Source: Arthrobacter sp. Leaf234 (GTDB lineage Bacteria; Actinomycetota; Actinomycetes; Actinomycetales; Micrococcaceae). From it: DNA of 64,000 nucleotides. The first letter of the stretch is position 1. Each line of letters starts with the position of its first letter. A model generated the notes under the pieces. It did no database searches. It worked only from the letters and a program-made list of their open reading frames with translations, and had not been told where the DNA came from. The position numbers and the translations under genes were made by a program. The DNA is taken from NCBI RefSeq assembly GCF_001422665.1, contig NZ_LMLU01000006.1:238491-302490 (forward strand). Reading direction: 5' to 3'. Positions 55,742-64,000 of the stretch are shown here, in pieces.

Positions 55742-57295
55742 CTACTCGGCGGCGGGCTTCTTGGCCGCAGCCTTCTTGGCCGGTGCCTTCTTGGCCGCAG
55801 CCTTCTTGGCCGGTGCCTTCTTGGCGGGCTTCTCGACGACCTCTGCGGGCGCGGTGTCCTCGACGACCTCGGCGTCCTCGGGGGCGGCGGCCTCTTCGAT
55901 GGGGGCCTCGACCGCGTCCGCGGTCTCGTCGGCCTGGAGGTCCTCGGCCGCACCCTGCTCGGTGTCGACGTCGTCGACCTCGATGGTCTCGGGCTCGTCG
56001 CCGGCCGGGCGGACGAATTCGGTCAGGTCGATGGCCGCGCCGTTGGTGTCCGTGACCGTCGCGTACTCGAGGACCTTGGCCAGGGCCTTGCGCCGGCGCA
56101 CCTCGCCGACGATCATCGGCACCTGGCCGCTCTGGTCCAGCATCTGGGCGAACTGGTTGGGCTCCATGCCGTACTGGCCGGCCGTGGAGACGATGTAGTC
56201 GATCAGCTCGCTCTGGCTGACACCGACCTCTTCCTTCTCGGCGACCGCATCGAGGATGACCTCGTTCTGGAAGGCGCGCTCGGTGTTGCTGCGCACCTCC
56301 GCGCGGTGTTCCTCGGTGTCGTGGTCCTCGCCGGCGCTGTGGGCGTTCTCACCGTTGAAGTGCTGCTCGAGCTGCTCGTCGATGACGCTCTCGGGAACGG
56401 GCACGGCGACGAGCTCGACCAGCAGGTCCAGCACCTTGTCGCGGGCCTCGACGCCCTGATCCATGAGCTTGGACTCGGAGGCCTGCTTGGCGAGATCGGC
56501 GCGCAGTTCATCTGCCGTGTCGAACTCCGATGCCAGCTGGGCGAACTCGTCGTCGACCTCGGGGAGCTCGCGCTCCTTGACGGCCTTGACGACGACCTTG
56601 ACCTGCGCCGCGGCACCTGCGTGCTCGCCGCCGGCCAGGGTCGTCTCGAACGTGGCGTCCTCGTCGGTGGACAGGCCCGTGACGGCCTCGTCCATGCCCT
56701 CGAGCATGGTGCCGGAACCGATCTGGTACGAGAGGTCCTGGGCGGCGTCGACCTCGTCACCCTCCACCGATGCGGTGAGGTCGATGGTGAGGAAGTCGCC
56801 GTCCTTCGCGGGGCGGTCGACGGCGGTGAGCGTGCCGAAGCGGCCGCGCAGCTCGTCCATGGCCTTCTGGATGTCCTCGTCCGACGCCTCGACGGGCTCG
56901 ACCGTGACTTCGAGTCCCTTGTAGTCGGGGAGCTCGATCTCGGGGCGGATGTCCAGCTCGACCGTGAAGGCCAGCTGGCCGTCCTTCTTGGACGGGTCAG
57001 GCACCTCGGTGATCTCGACCTCGGGCCGGCTGAGCGGGCGGATGCCCGTCTCCTGCACAGCGCTCTGGTAGAAGCCGTTCAGGCCGTCGTTGACGGCGGT
57101 CTCGATGACGTAGCCGCGGCCGACGCGCTGGTCGATGAGCTGCTGGGGAACCTTGCCCTTGCGGAACCCGGGAACCTGGACCTGGGTGGCGATGGTCTTG
57201 TAGGCCTCGTCGATGCTGGGCTTCAGTTCCTCGAAGGGGACCTCGACGTTCAGCTTCACCCGGGTGGGGGAAAGGGTTTCAACAGCGCTCTTCAC
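55742..57295 (-). CDS. tig: Trigger factor (ribosome-associated chaperone)
   Basis: 517 residues. N-terminal ribosome-binding domain with [21 protein letters not shown] (signature GFRxGxxP), FKBP-type PPIase domain at about 150-250 ([33 protein letters not shown]), then the helical C-domain. After about residue 430 comes an acidic stretch and then a tail built of [16 protein letters not shown] repeats, unlike E. coli trigger factor. Start GTG 57295 with CAGGAG 10 nt upstream. Followed 250 bp later by clpP1, a frequent chaperone-protease neighbourhood. Confidence 0.95.
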   Translation of the reverse strand: MKSAVETLSPTRVKLNVEVPFEELKPSIDEAYKTIATQVQVPGFRKGKVPQQLIDQRVGRGYVIETAVNDGLNGFYQSAVQETGIRPLSRPEVEITEVPDPSKKDGQLAFTVELDIRPEIELPDYKGLEVTVEPVEASDEDIQKAMDELRGRFGTLTAVDRPAKDGDFLTIDLTASVEGDEVDAAQDLSYQIGSGTMLEGMDEAVTGLSTDEDATFETTLAGGEHAGAAAQVKVVVKAVKERELPEVDDEFAQLASEFDTADELRADLAKQASESKLMDQGVEARDKVLDLLVELVAVPVPESVIDEQLEQHFNGENAHSAGEDHDTEEHRAEVRSNTERAFQNEVILDAVAEKEEVGVSQSELIDYIVSTAGQYGMEPNQFAQMLDQSGQVPMIVGEVRRRKALAKVLEYATVTDTNGAAIDLTEFVRPAGDEPETIEVDDVDTEQGAAEDLQADETADAVEAPIEEAAAPEDAEVVEDTAPAEVVEKPAKKAPAKKAAAKKAPAKKAAAKKPAAE

Positions 57296-57364
57296 AGCGT
57301 AGGACTCCTGAGATGATTGGATTCGGTTCTGCAGCGGAGGCACTTTCCTCATCACATGACAGAG

Positions 57365-57438
<74 letters not shown>

Positions 57439-57552
57439 TAAGTGCGAGTGTCAGTCTACGCATCTTTGCGGCCGGCTCGCACATTTGGTGATCGCGCGGC
57501 CGCTGTGGTGTAGTTGTAGGCGTTCCACGGGGCTCCGCCAGGGGCCCGCTGC

Positions 57553-57623
57553 GGGGATGTAGCTTAATGGTAAAGCCTCAGTCTTCCAAACTGATTACGC
57601 GGGTTCGATTCCCGTCATCCCCT
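57553..57623 (+). tRNA. tRNA-Gly (TCC)
   Basis: Acceptor GGGGATG/CATCCCC, anticodon loop CTTCCAA giving TCC, T-arm CGGGTTCGATTCCCG, discriminator T. Divergent from tRNA-Pro. Confidence 0.95.
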
Positions 57624-57712
57624 CATCGCCCGACACGGCAGACACCCGGACCCCTGGTCCGGGTGTTCCTGGTTAAGCTGCGCATGCCGCATCCCCCGCA
57701 TCCCCCGCGGCG

Positions 57713-58591
57713 TCAGTCGGCCTGGCAGGACGGGCACCAGTAGACCGTGCGGGCCGCCATCTCCGCGCTGAGGATCGCCGTGCCGCAGCGACGGCAGGGC
57801 TCGCCCGTCCGCTTGTAGACATAGGTGGGGGCGGATCGCTTCGGCCGTCCGTTCCGCGCCTCGACCGTCGTCGTGATGATGCGCCCTTCGCGGACGCCGT
57901 CCCTCATGAGCCGGACGGTATCGGCCCAGATCCCCAGGGCCTCGTCCTCCCTCAGCTGCTTGCCCGGGCGCCAGGGGTTGATGCCCTGCAGGAACAGCAC
58001 CTCTGCGCGGTAGATGTTGCCGATCCCCGCGATGACCGCCTGGTTCATGAGCTGGATCCCGACGGGCGTGATGCTCGACATGACCTTCGTGACGAAGGCC
58101 GATCCGTCCGGCCGGGGCCGGAGCGGATCCGGGCCGAGCTTGGCCCGGGCCACCTTCTCCTCCGCGGCGGTGATCACCTCGCAGGCCGTCGGTCCACGGA
58201 GATCGGCCCAGCCGTGATCGGACACGAGGCGGACGCGCACCGCACCCACCGGGTCCGGTGGTCCCGCATAGGCCGCCGGGCCGCCGTCGGAGGGCTGCTC
58301 CGACTCCCCCACGCGGCGGGGTGCACCGATGCTCGAGGCTCCGCGGAACGTGGCGTCCCCGCCGAAGCTCCACGCGCCGTACAGACCGAGGTGGATCCGG
58401 AGGACGCGGTCGTTGTCGAACCGCAGGAACATCTGCTTGCCGTGCGCGAGCGCGCTGACGAGGGTAGCGCCGTCGAGCTGCTCCGCCCCGGCGGCGAACC
58501 GACCCTGCGGACTGGAGACGGCGAGCCGCGCACCGGTGAAGACGGAGGTGAACTGCTTCGCCAGGCGGTGGACCGAGTGGCCCTCAGGCAA
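57713..58591 (-). CDS. nei: Formamidopyrimidine/endonuclease VIII-family DNA glycosylase
   Basis: 292 residues. Base-excision repair glycosylase/AP lyase. The N-terminus PEGHSVHRLAKQF carries the Pro nucleophile and catalytic Glu; the start is TTG 58591, so Met removal exposes Pro. SALAHGKQMFLRF holds the catalytic Lys; NQAVIAGIGNIYRAEVLF is the helix-two-turn-helix; the zinc finger CRRCG...CPSC closes the protein. PEGHS rather than PELPE indicates the Nei2-like actinobacterial group. Overlaps the rpiB end by 8 nt. Confidence 0.92.
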   Translation of the reverse strand: MPEGHSVHRLAKQFTSVFTGARLAVSSPQGRFAAGAEQLDGATLVSALAHGKQMFLRFDNDRVLRIHLGLYGAWSFGGDATFRGASSIGAPRRVGESEQPSDGGPAAYAGPPDPVGAVRVRLVSDHGWADLRGPTACEVITAAEEKVARAKLGPDPLRPRPDGSAFVTKVMSSITPVGIQLMNQAVIAGIGNIYRAEVLFLQGINPWRPGKQLREDEALGIWADTVRLMRDGVREGRIITTTVEARNGRPKRSAPTYVYKRTGEPCRRCGTAILSAEMAARTVYWCPSCQAD

Positions 58592-59054
58592 CGCTGCCCG
58601 TTTCCTCGAAGCGGGTGACCTGGGCGATCCTGCGGCTGTGCCGCTCCGCCCCGCTGAAGGGTTCGGCCAGGAAGGCCTCGATGATGGCGGTCGCCTCGTC
58701 CACCGAGTGCTGCCGCCCGCCGACGGCCACCACGTTGGCGTCGTTGTGCTGCCGCGCGAGGCGGGCGGTATCGAGGCTCCACGCAAGCGCCGCCCGGATC
58801 CCGCGCACCTTGTTGGCAGCGATCTGCTCGCCATTGCCCGAACCCCCGAGGACGATGCCGAGCGCTTCGACGCCCGCCGCCTGGTCGGCGACGACGGCCG
58901 CTGCCGCGTCGATGCAGAAGGAGGGATAGTCGTCCTCCGGGTCGTACGACGTCGGGCCGTGGTCGATGACCTCGTGCCCGGCCCGGACGAGGTGGGAGAG
59001 GAGGTGGGCACTGAGCTCCATGCCGGCGTGGTCGGTGGCGAGGTGGACGCGCAT
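58584..59054 (-). CDS. rpiB: Ribose-5-phosphate isomerase B
   Basis: 156 residues. Interconverts ribose 5-phosphate and ribulose 5-phosphate. Seen: VHLATDHAGMELSAHL, LGIVLGGSGNGEQIAANKV and ALAWSLDTARLARQHNDAN, with the anion-binding His/Arg of the family. The catalytic position follows the mycobacterial type (acid/base by Glu in GNGEQ, no Cys in that loop). Translationally overlaps nei. Confidence 0.95.
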   Translation of the reverse strand: MRVHLATDHAGMELSAHLLSHLVRAGHEVIDHGPTSYDPEDDYPSFCIDAAAAVVADQAAGVEALGIVLGGSGNGEQIAANKVRGIRAALAWSLDTARLARQHNDANVVAVGGRQHSVDEATAIIEAFLAEPFSGAERHSRRIAQVTRFEETGSVA

Positions 59055-59259
59055 GGCGATCTGTTCCTTCTGGAGGGCGCCGGTCGGCCCGGCGGCGACC
59101 GGGCAGGGGTCCCGGCGGTGGAGGTGGGACGATGCCAGCCTAGTCCGCTGCCGGCGGGGCCGACCACGCGCGCGAGCTCACCGGCGGAGTGAGAGAATCG
59201 GAGCGCCGCGTAACCCGCATCACACGCGACGTACCCGTACCCCACCCTGGAGGCGATCC

Positions 59260-61821
59260 TTGCCCGGTCTGAACCTGACGCGCGACGAAGCACGCACGCG
59301 CGTCGATCTGCTCACCGTCCACTCCTACGAGGTCACGCTCGACCTGACCCGCGGCGATCGCCTCTTCCGGTCGACGACCGTGGTCACCTTCGATGCGCAG
59401 CAGGGCGCATCGACGTTCATCGACGCCGTGACGGACACGGTCCACCGCGTCGAGCTCAACGGCGTGAGCCTCGACCCCGCCGCAGTGGCCGACGGCGTCC
59501 GCATCCAGTTGCCGTCGCTGTCCGCGAGCAACCGCCTTGTCGTCGAGGCCGACATGCCCTACATGAACACGGGCGAGGGGCTCCACCGCTTCACGGACCC
59601 CGTGGACGGCGAGGTGTACCTCTACACGCAGTTCGAGGTGCCCGATTCCCGGCGGGTGTTCGCCGTCTTCGAGCAGCCGGACCTCAAGTCCACCTTCCGT
59701 TTCTCGGTGACGGCGCCGTCGCACTGGGACGTCATCTCGAACTCGACCACACCGGAGCCTGTCCAGGCGGTGTCCGCCGCCGACGGCGGGGCGGCGTCCA
59801 CCTGGTACTTCGAACCGACACCGGTCATGTCCTCGTACGTGACCGCCCTGATCGCCGGCCCCTACCAGTCCGTGCGCAGCGAGCTGACGAGTTCCGACGG
59901 CCGCACCATCCCGCTCGGCGTCTTCGCCCGCAAGTCCCTCATGCAGTACATGGACGCGGAGAACATCTTCGCGCTGACACGGCAGGGCTTCGCGTTCTAC
60001 GAGGAGCAGTTCGGCGCCCCCTATCCGTTCGAGAAATACGACCAGCTGTTCGTCCCCGAGTTCAACGCGGGTGCCATGGAGAATGCCGGCGCCGTCACCT
60101 TCGTCGAGACGTACGTGTTCCGCTCACGCGTGCCCGACGCGACCGTCGAGCGCCGCGCCATCACGATCCTCCACGAACTGGCCCACATGTGGTTCGGTGA
60201 TCTGGTCACGATGCGGTGGTGGAACGATCTCTGGCTCAACGAGTCCTTCGCCGAGTTCATGTCCACCCTCGCCGCCGCCGAGGCGACCGAGTTCACGCAG
60301 GCGTGGACCACCTTCACCATCCTCGAGAAGGGCTGGGCGTACCGGCAGGACCAGTTGCCGAGCACCCATCCGATCGTCGCGCAGATCAACGACCTCGAGG
60401 ACGTGCAGGTCAACTTCGACGGCATCACCTACGCCAAGGGCGCCTCGGTGCTCAAGCAGCTCGTGGCCTGGGTGGGCCAGGAGGAGTTCATGCAGGGTGT
60501 ACGCCAGTACTTCGCGAAGCACTCGTGGAAGAACACGGAACTGGTGGATCTCCTCTCCGAGCTCGAGGCAGCCAGCGGCCGCGACCTGAAGGAGTGGTCA
60601 GCCCTCTGGCTCGAGACCGCAGGGGTCAACACCCTGCGTCCAGAGTTCGAGACGGACGGGAACGGCGCCTTCACCTCGTTCGCCATCGTGCAAAGTGCCA
60701 TCGAGGCCTTCCCCACCATCCGACCGCACCGGCTCGCCGTCGGCCTCTACGACCACGACGACGACGGCGCGCTGGTGCGGGTGCACCGGGTGGAGCTCGA
60801 CGTCGACGGCGAGCGCACAGAGGTGCCGGAGCTCGTGGGACAGCGGCAGCCGGCGCTCGTCCTGCTCAACGACGACGACCTCGCCTACGCCAAGATCCGT
60901 CTCGACCCGGCATCGCTGCGCACCTCGGTCCGCCACGTCAAGGACTTCAGGGACTCGCTCCCCCGGACCCTGGTGCTGGCCTCCGCCTGGGATGCCGCCC
61001 GTGACGGCGAGACGCCGGCCCGCGACTACGTGGAGCTCGTACTGCAGAACATCGGTGCGGAATCGGACTCGTCGGTGGTCCTCGTCCTGCTGCGCCAGCT
61101 CGCCTCGACCCTGACCTTCTACGTCACGCCGGAGGACAGGGAGGCGATGGGCGATGCCGCGGCGGACAGCCTCCTCGAGCTCGCCCTGACCGCCGATCCG
61201 GGGTCCGATGCCCAGCTGCAGTTCACCCGCGCGTTCTCCTCGCACGCCCGCACGTCGGCGCACCTCGACACCGTCGAGGCGATGCTGACGGGAGTCACCG
61301 TGCCCGAGGGCATCACCGTCGACCAGGACCTCCGCTGGGAACTGGTGACGAGCCTGGTGGTCGGCGGCCGCTACGGGACCGCGGAGATCGAGGCCGAACT
61401 CGGACGCGATTCGACGGCGACGGGCGAGCTGGCCGCTGCAGCGGCCACGGCGGCTCTCCCGACCGCAGCTGCGAAGGACGCCGCGTGGTCGGCCCTCGTG
61501 GAGTCGACCGACCTGCCGAACGCCACGCAGCGCTCGATGATCTCCGGCTTCACCCGGGTGCACGACCGCTCGCTGCTCGAGCCGTTCGCCGACCGGTACT
61601 TCGCGTCCATCCGGGACGTGTGGGCCACCCGCACGCACGAGATCGCCCAGCAGATCGTCGTCGGGCTCTATCCGTCGCTGCTGACCACCCAGGACACCCT
61701 CGACCGGACCGATGCCTTCCTCGCCGGGCTCGGCGACGCATCACCCTCGCTGCGGCGGCTCGTGCTCGAGAGCCGTGACGGCGTGGTCCGGGCGCTGACC
61801 GCGCAGGCAGCCGACAGGTAG
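59260..61821 (+). CDS. pepN: Aminopeptidase N
   Basis: 853 residues. M1 zinc aminopeptidase of the cytosol. Seen: FNAGAMENAGAVTF (GAMEN exopeptidase motif), ITILHELAHMWFGDLVTM (HExxH) and the third zinc ligand in WLNESFAEFM, the catalytic Tyr further on in FDGITYAKGA, and the C-terminal ERAP1-like helical domain. Start TTG 59260 (PGLNLTRDEA) with TGGAGG 6 nt upstream. Divergent from rpiB. Confidence 0.96.
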   Translation: MPGLNLTRDEARTRVDLLTVHSYEVTLDLTRGDRLFRSTTVVTFDAQQGASTFIDAVTDTVHRVELNGVSLDPAAVADGVRIQLPSLSASNRLVVEADMPYMNTGEGLHRFTDPVDGEVYLYTQFEVPDSRRVFAVFEQPDLKSTFRFSVTAPSHWDVISNSTTPEPVQAVSAADGGAASTWYFEPTPVMSSYVTALIAGPYQSVRSELTSSDGRTIPLGVFARKSLMQYMDAENIFALTRQGFAFYEEQFGAPYPFEKYDQLFVPEFNAGAMENAGAVTFVETYVFRSRVPDATVERRAITILHELAHMWFGDLVTMRWWNDLWLNESFAEFMSTLAAAEATEFTQAWTTFTILEKGWAYRQDQLPSTHPIVAQINDLEDVQVNFDGITYAKGASVLKQLVAWVGQEEFMQGVRQYFAKHSWKNTELVDLLSELEAASGRDLKEWSALWLETAGVNTLRPEFETDGNGAFTSFAIVQSAIEAFPTIRPHRLAVGLYDHDDDGALVRVHRVELDVDGERTEVPELVGQRQPALVLLNDDDLAYAKIRLDPASLRTSVRHVKDFRDSLPRTLVLASAWDAARDGETPARDYVELVLQNIGAESDSSVVLVLLRQLASTLTFYVTPEDREAMGDAAADSLLELALTADPGSDAQLQFTRAFSSHARTSAHLDTVEAMLTGVTVPEGITVDQDLRWELVTSLVVGGRYGTAEIEAELGRDSTATGELAAAAATAALPTAAAKDAAWSALVESTDLPNATQRSMISGFTRVHDRSLLEPFADRYFASIRDVWATRTHEIAQQIVVGLYPSLLTTQDTLDRTDAFLAGLGDASPSLRRLVLESRDGVVRALTAQAADR

Positions 61822-61864
61822 CCACGACGCGGGTCGTATCCCCCTGCGGGCGTGCATCCCGTCG

Positions 61865-61893
61865 ACGGGGAGGACCGGACCGGTCCTCCCCGT
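61865..61893 (+). terminator. Terminator hairpin after pepN
   Basis: 13-bp perfect stem ACGGGGAGGACCG / CGGTCCTCCCCGT with a GAC loop, 43 nt after the pepN stop. Confidence 0.75.
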
Positions 61894-61989
61894 TCGCGTC
61901 CGCGCGTCAGGCCCGGAGGCGCAGGGCAGGCGTGCCGCGAGCGGCTCTCGGGTCGGGCAGGCGCGACGACGGCGGACTAGGGTCGGACC

Positions 61990-62475
61990 ATGAACCTGCA
62001 GGAACACCGCTATTCCGCCCGCCTCCGCTGGACGGGCAACCTCGGGCCGGGGACCACCGGCTACCGCACCTACAGCCGGGACCACCAGGTGGAGGTGGAC
62101 GGACCGGGCCTGCTGCTCGGCACGGCCGATCCCACCTTCCACGGTTCGCGGGACCGCTGGAACCCGGAGCAGCTGCTGCTGACCGCCGTCGCGCAGTGCC
62201 ACATGCTCTCCTACCTCCATGTGGCGGTCAAGGCAGGAGTGGTGGTCACCGCCTACTCGGACACACCCGAAGGAACCATGCGGCTCAACCGCGACGGCAG
62301 CGGGGAATTCACCGCGATCATCCTCCGACCGCATGTGGAACTCGCCGATGCCGACCACACCCCGCTGGCGGACACCCTGCACGCCGAGGCGAACCGCCTG
62401 TGCTTCATCGCGCGGTCGGTCTCGTTCCCCGTCCAGCACGAACCGACCTCCTCGGGACCGGCGGGTGCGGCGTAG
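61990..62475 (+). CDS. OsmC-family peroxide reductase
   Basis: 161 residues. Both redox cysteines are present: VAQCHMLSYLHVA and NRLCFIARSVSFPV. NPEQLLLTAVAQCHM is the OsmC/Ohr helix signature. Belongs to the OsmC-like group acting on organic hydroperoxides; which subgroup is unclear. ATG 61990 is preceded by a GGGTCGGACC stretch without a strong ribosome binding site. Confidence 0.85.
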   Translation: MNLQEHRYSARLRWTGNLGPGTTGYRTYSRDHQVEVDGPGLLLGTADPTFHGSRDRWNPEQLLLTAVAQCHMLSYLHVAVKAGVVVTAYSDTPEGTMRLNRDGSGEFTAIILRPHVELADADHTPLADTLHAEANRLCFIARSVSFPVQHEPTSSGPAGAA

Positions 62476-62597
62476 GAGCGGGCGACCGCCGGCCGGGCCG
62501 CCGTCGCGGATGGACCGCGGCGCGGCTGTAGCCTGTTAAGGCACCCCGCGCCTACCCCTCCGGGCGGACCCCACGGCGCCTGCTCGAAAGCGATTCC

Positions 62598-63335
62598 ATG
62601 ACCTTCCTCCCCTCCCTCGGCTACGGCGGCCAGATCCTCGGCGCGCTGATCGTCCTGATCGGCGCACTGCTGCTCTGGCTCGTGGTCCGCTACCTGATCA
62701 CCCGGGCCGTCACCCGGGTGCAGAACGGGTACAGCGTCTTCAAGAAGCCGCACTTCAAGTGGGCCCAGCCGGCTCTCCGACCCTTCGACAGCGCGCGCCG
62801 CGTGCAGCGGGCCGAGACGATCGGCGGCCTCCTCTCCAGCGTCACCGCCGGCACCATCGCGATCGTGGCGATCCTCATGGCCATCGACACGCTGGGCTTC
62901 AACATCGGACCGATCCTCGCGAGCGTGGGCATCGTGGGTATCGCGATCGGCTTCGGCGCCCGCGAGGTCATCCGCGACGCCTTCCTGGGGTTCTTCATCA
63001 CCATCGAGGACCAGTACGGCATCGGTGACACGATCGAGGTGGGCGACACCGTCGGCGTCGTCCAGTCGCTCGGTCTGCGCATCACCCGCATGATCGACGA
63101 GGACGGGGCCATCTGGTACGTCCGCAACGGCGACATCACCAAAGTGGGCAACCGCTCGCAGGGCGACTACGTGGCACCTCCCGCCGATCCCCCGGTCTCC
63201 CCTGCCGCCGACGCGGCGGCACCCGGTACCGCCCCGGCGTCCTCGCCGGCCGCCGTTGCTGCCGCTCCTGCGGCTTCCTCACCCACAACCCTCGCCGCCC
63301 CTCCGGCGGCCTCCTCACCGGAGGGTCGGGCATGA
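62598..63335 (+). CDS. mscS: Small-conductance mechanosensitive channel (MscS family)
   Basis: 245 residues. TM1 at about 12-32 ([18 protein letters not shown]), TM2 at about 75-95 ([19 protein letters not shown]), and the pore helix TM3 with [24 protein letters not shown], then the beta domain ([36 protein letters not shown]). The usual long C-terminal cage is replaced by a 50-residue Ala/Pro/Ser-rich tail. Releases solutes on hypo-osmotic shock. Overlaps the globin gene by 4 nt (ATGA). Confidence 0.92.
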   Translation: MTFLPSLGYGGQILGALIVLIGALLLWLVVRYLITRAVTRVQNGYSVFKKPHFKWAQPALRPFDSARRVQRAETIGGLLSSVTAGTIAIVAILMAIDTLGFNIGPILASVGIVGIAIGFGAREVIRDAFLGFFITIEDQYGIGDTIEVGDTVGVVQSLGLRITRMIDEDGAIWYVRNGDITKVGNRSQGDYVAPPADPPVSPAADAAAPGTAPASSPAAVAAAPAASSPTTLAAPPAASSPEGRA

Positions 63336-63970
63336 GCGGCCCAACGCCCGACGGCGTCGCCCAGCCGCCGGCAGGTGCGGAGCGCGCCGGTTCGGACCCC
63401 GCGTCGCCTCCGCCGGAGCCGAACGGGCAGGAGCCGCGCCGACCAGGCATACCGGAGCCGGAAGGACGCCGGTCCGACGCGCGCCCGCAGGGATCCCCGA
63501 CGTCCATGCCCCTCTCGCCGTCGGCCGGCGGTCGGGCAGCCCTCCCGGTCGAGCGGCTGGTCGCCGCCGGGCAGACCTTCACCCAGCCCGAGTACACGGA
63601 GAACTTCTACGACGCGATCGGTGGCCATCCGACCTTCGTGCGCCTCGTCGACGCGTTCTACGACGGCGTGGCCGAGGACGAGGTCCTCCGTCCGATGTAC
63701 CCGGAGCAGGACCTCGGCCCCGCCAAGGAACGGCTCCTGTTGTTCCTCGAGCAGTACTGGGGCGGTCCGAAGACCTACGGCGAGCAACGCGGCCATCCGC
63801 GGCTGCGCATGCGGCACATGCCGTTCCGCGTCGGGCCCGAGGCACGGGACCACTGGCTCCGGCACATGCGGTCGGCCGTCGACGCGCTCGACCTCGCTCC
63901 GCTGCACGAGGCCACCCTGTGGGACTACCTCGACCGGGCCGCCCACTCGATGGTCAACGCGGCCGACTGA
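63332..63970 (+). CDS. Group II truncated hemoglobin with N-terminal extension
   Basis: 212 residues. Residues 1-~80 are Pro/Gly/Ser-rich and probably disordered. The globin part (about 85-205) has the group II layout: [20 protein letters not shown] (Tyr B10), RPMYPEQDL (Tyr CD1), the proximal His in [10 protein letters not shown], and DHWLRHM with Trp G8. Members of this group handle O2/NO/peroxide chemistry. Co-translated with mscS. A 19-bp tandem duplication straddles its stop codon. Confidence 0.92.
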   Translation: MSGPTPDGVAQPPAGAERAGSDPASPPPEPNGQEPRRPGIPEPEGRRSDARPQGSPTSMPLSPSAGGRAALPVERLVAAGQTFTQPEYTENFYDAIGGHPTFVRLVDAFYDGVAEDEVLRPMYPEQDLGPAKERLLLFLEQYWGGPKTYGEQRGHPRLRMRHMPFRVGPEARDHWLRHMRSAVDALDLAPLHEATLWDYLDRAAHSMVNAAD

Positions 63971-63990
63971 CGTCAACGCAGCCGACTGAC
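63953..63990 (+). repeat. 19-bp tandem duplication across the globin stop
   Basis: Unit 1 at 63953-63971 and unit 2 at 63972-63990 (both GTCAACGC-x-GCCGACTGAC) differ at one base. The first copy encodes the end of the globin including its TGA; the second repeats that stop outside the gene. Confidence 0.9.
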
Positions 63991-64000
63991 AGCGCCCCCC

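Noticed and set aside
55742..55840. Short tandem repeats that could suggest a CRISPR-like array
   Set aside because: They encode the Lys/Ala repeats of the trigger factor tail in frame, with no spacers and no cas genes.

Overview
The window is about 70% GC chromosomal DNA with dense, mostly contiguous genes, frequent 4-nt ATGA overlaps, many GTG/TTG starts and GC-rich hairpin terminators. Gene content points to an actinomycete of the order Micrococcales, most likely an Arthrobacter-like member of the Micrococcaceae. Supporting markers are paired ClpP1/ClpP2, a translational-type T-box on ileS, an acVLRF1-type peptidyl-tRNA hydrolase, a DUF3000/RNase D pair, a DUF4233 gene between folC and ndk, and a relative of mycothiol-dependent nitroreductase. 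This is inferred from protein families read by eye; no database search was made.

Layout. 1-7.5 kb: translation and metabolism genes (rpsD fragment, rarA, acVLRF1, a decayed dehydrogenase, then the overlapping set def-fmt-rsmB-rpe). 7.6-10.7 kb: a PD-(D/E)XK protein, a tRNA cluster (Gly, Cys, Val, Gly), an orphan antitoxin-like gene and zapE. 10.9-14.6 kb: sulfurtransferase-sufE, a membrane-anchored alpha/beta hydrolase, a stress-like protein and msrB. 14.9-18.0 kb: a tight DUF6421-SDR-PLP lyase operon of unknown role. 18.1-23.6 kb: DUF3000, RNase D and a fadA-fadB beta-oxidation operon behind a promoter carrying a TetR-type operator.

23.7-35.2 kb looks accessory: a secreted rhamnogalacturonan lyase, three small signalling proteins (STAS-like, GAF, PAS-ANTAR), a sugar cluster (GT2, GT4, a 2-hydroxyacid dehydrogenase, an aldonolactone-oxidase-type flavoenzyme, GT8) and an aldo/keto reductase. 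35.3-41.2 kb returns to core genes (ileS-folC-DUF4233-ndk, with a T-box leader on ileS). 41.3-47.5 kb is again variable: a cytochrome P450 broken by one amber codon, a winged-helix regulator with a membrane protein, a lipid kinase, an SDR with a MerR regulator, and a SulP transporter.

47.6-64 kb: valS, a DsbA-like protein, a long-form gap, clpX, clpP2-clpP1, tig, two tRNAs, rpiB-nei, pepN, an OsmC protein, and an mscS-truncated globin pair. The observations most worth following are the DUF6421 operon, the GT2/GT4/oxidase/GT8 cluster, the PAS-ANTAR/GAF/STAS group, the amber-interrupted P450, and several clean inverted repeats that look like regulator sites.
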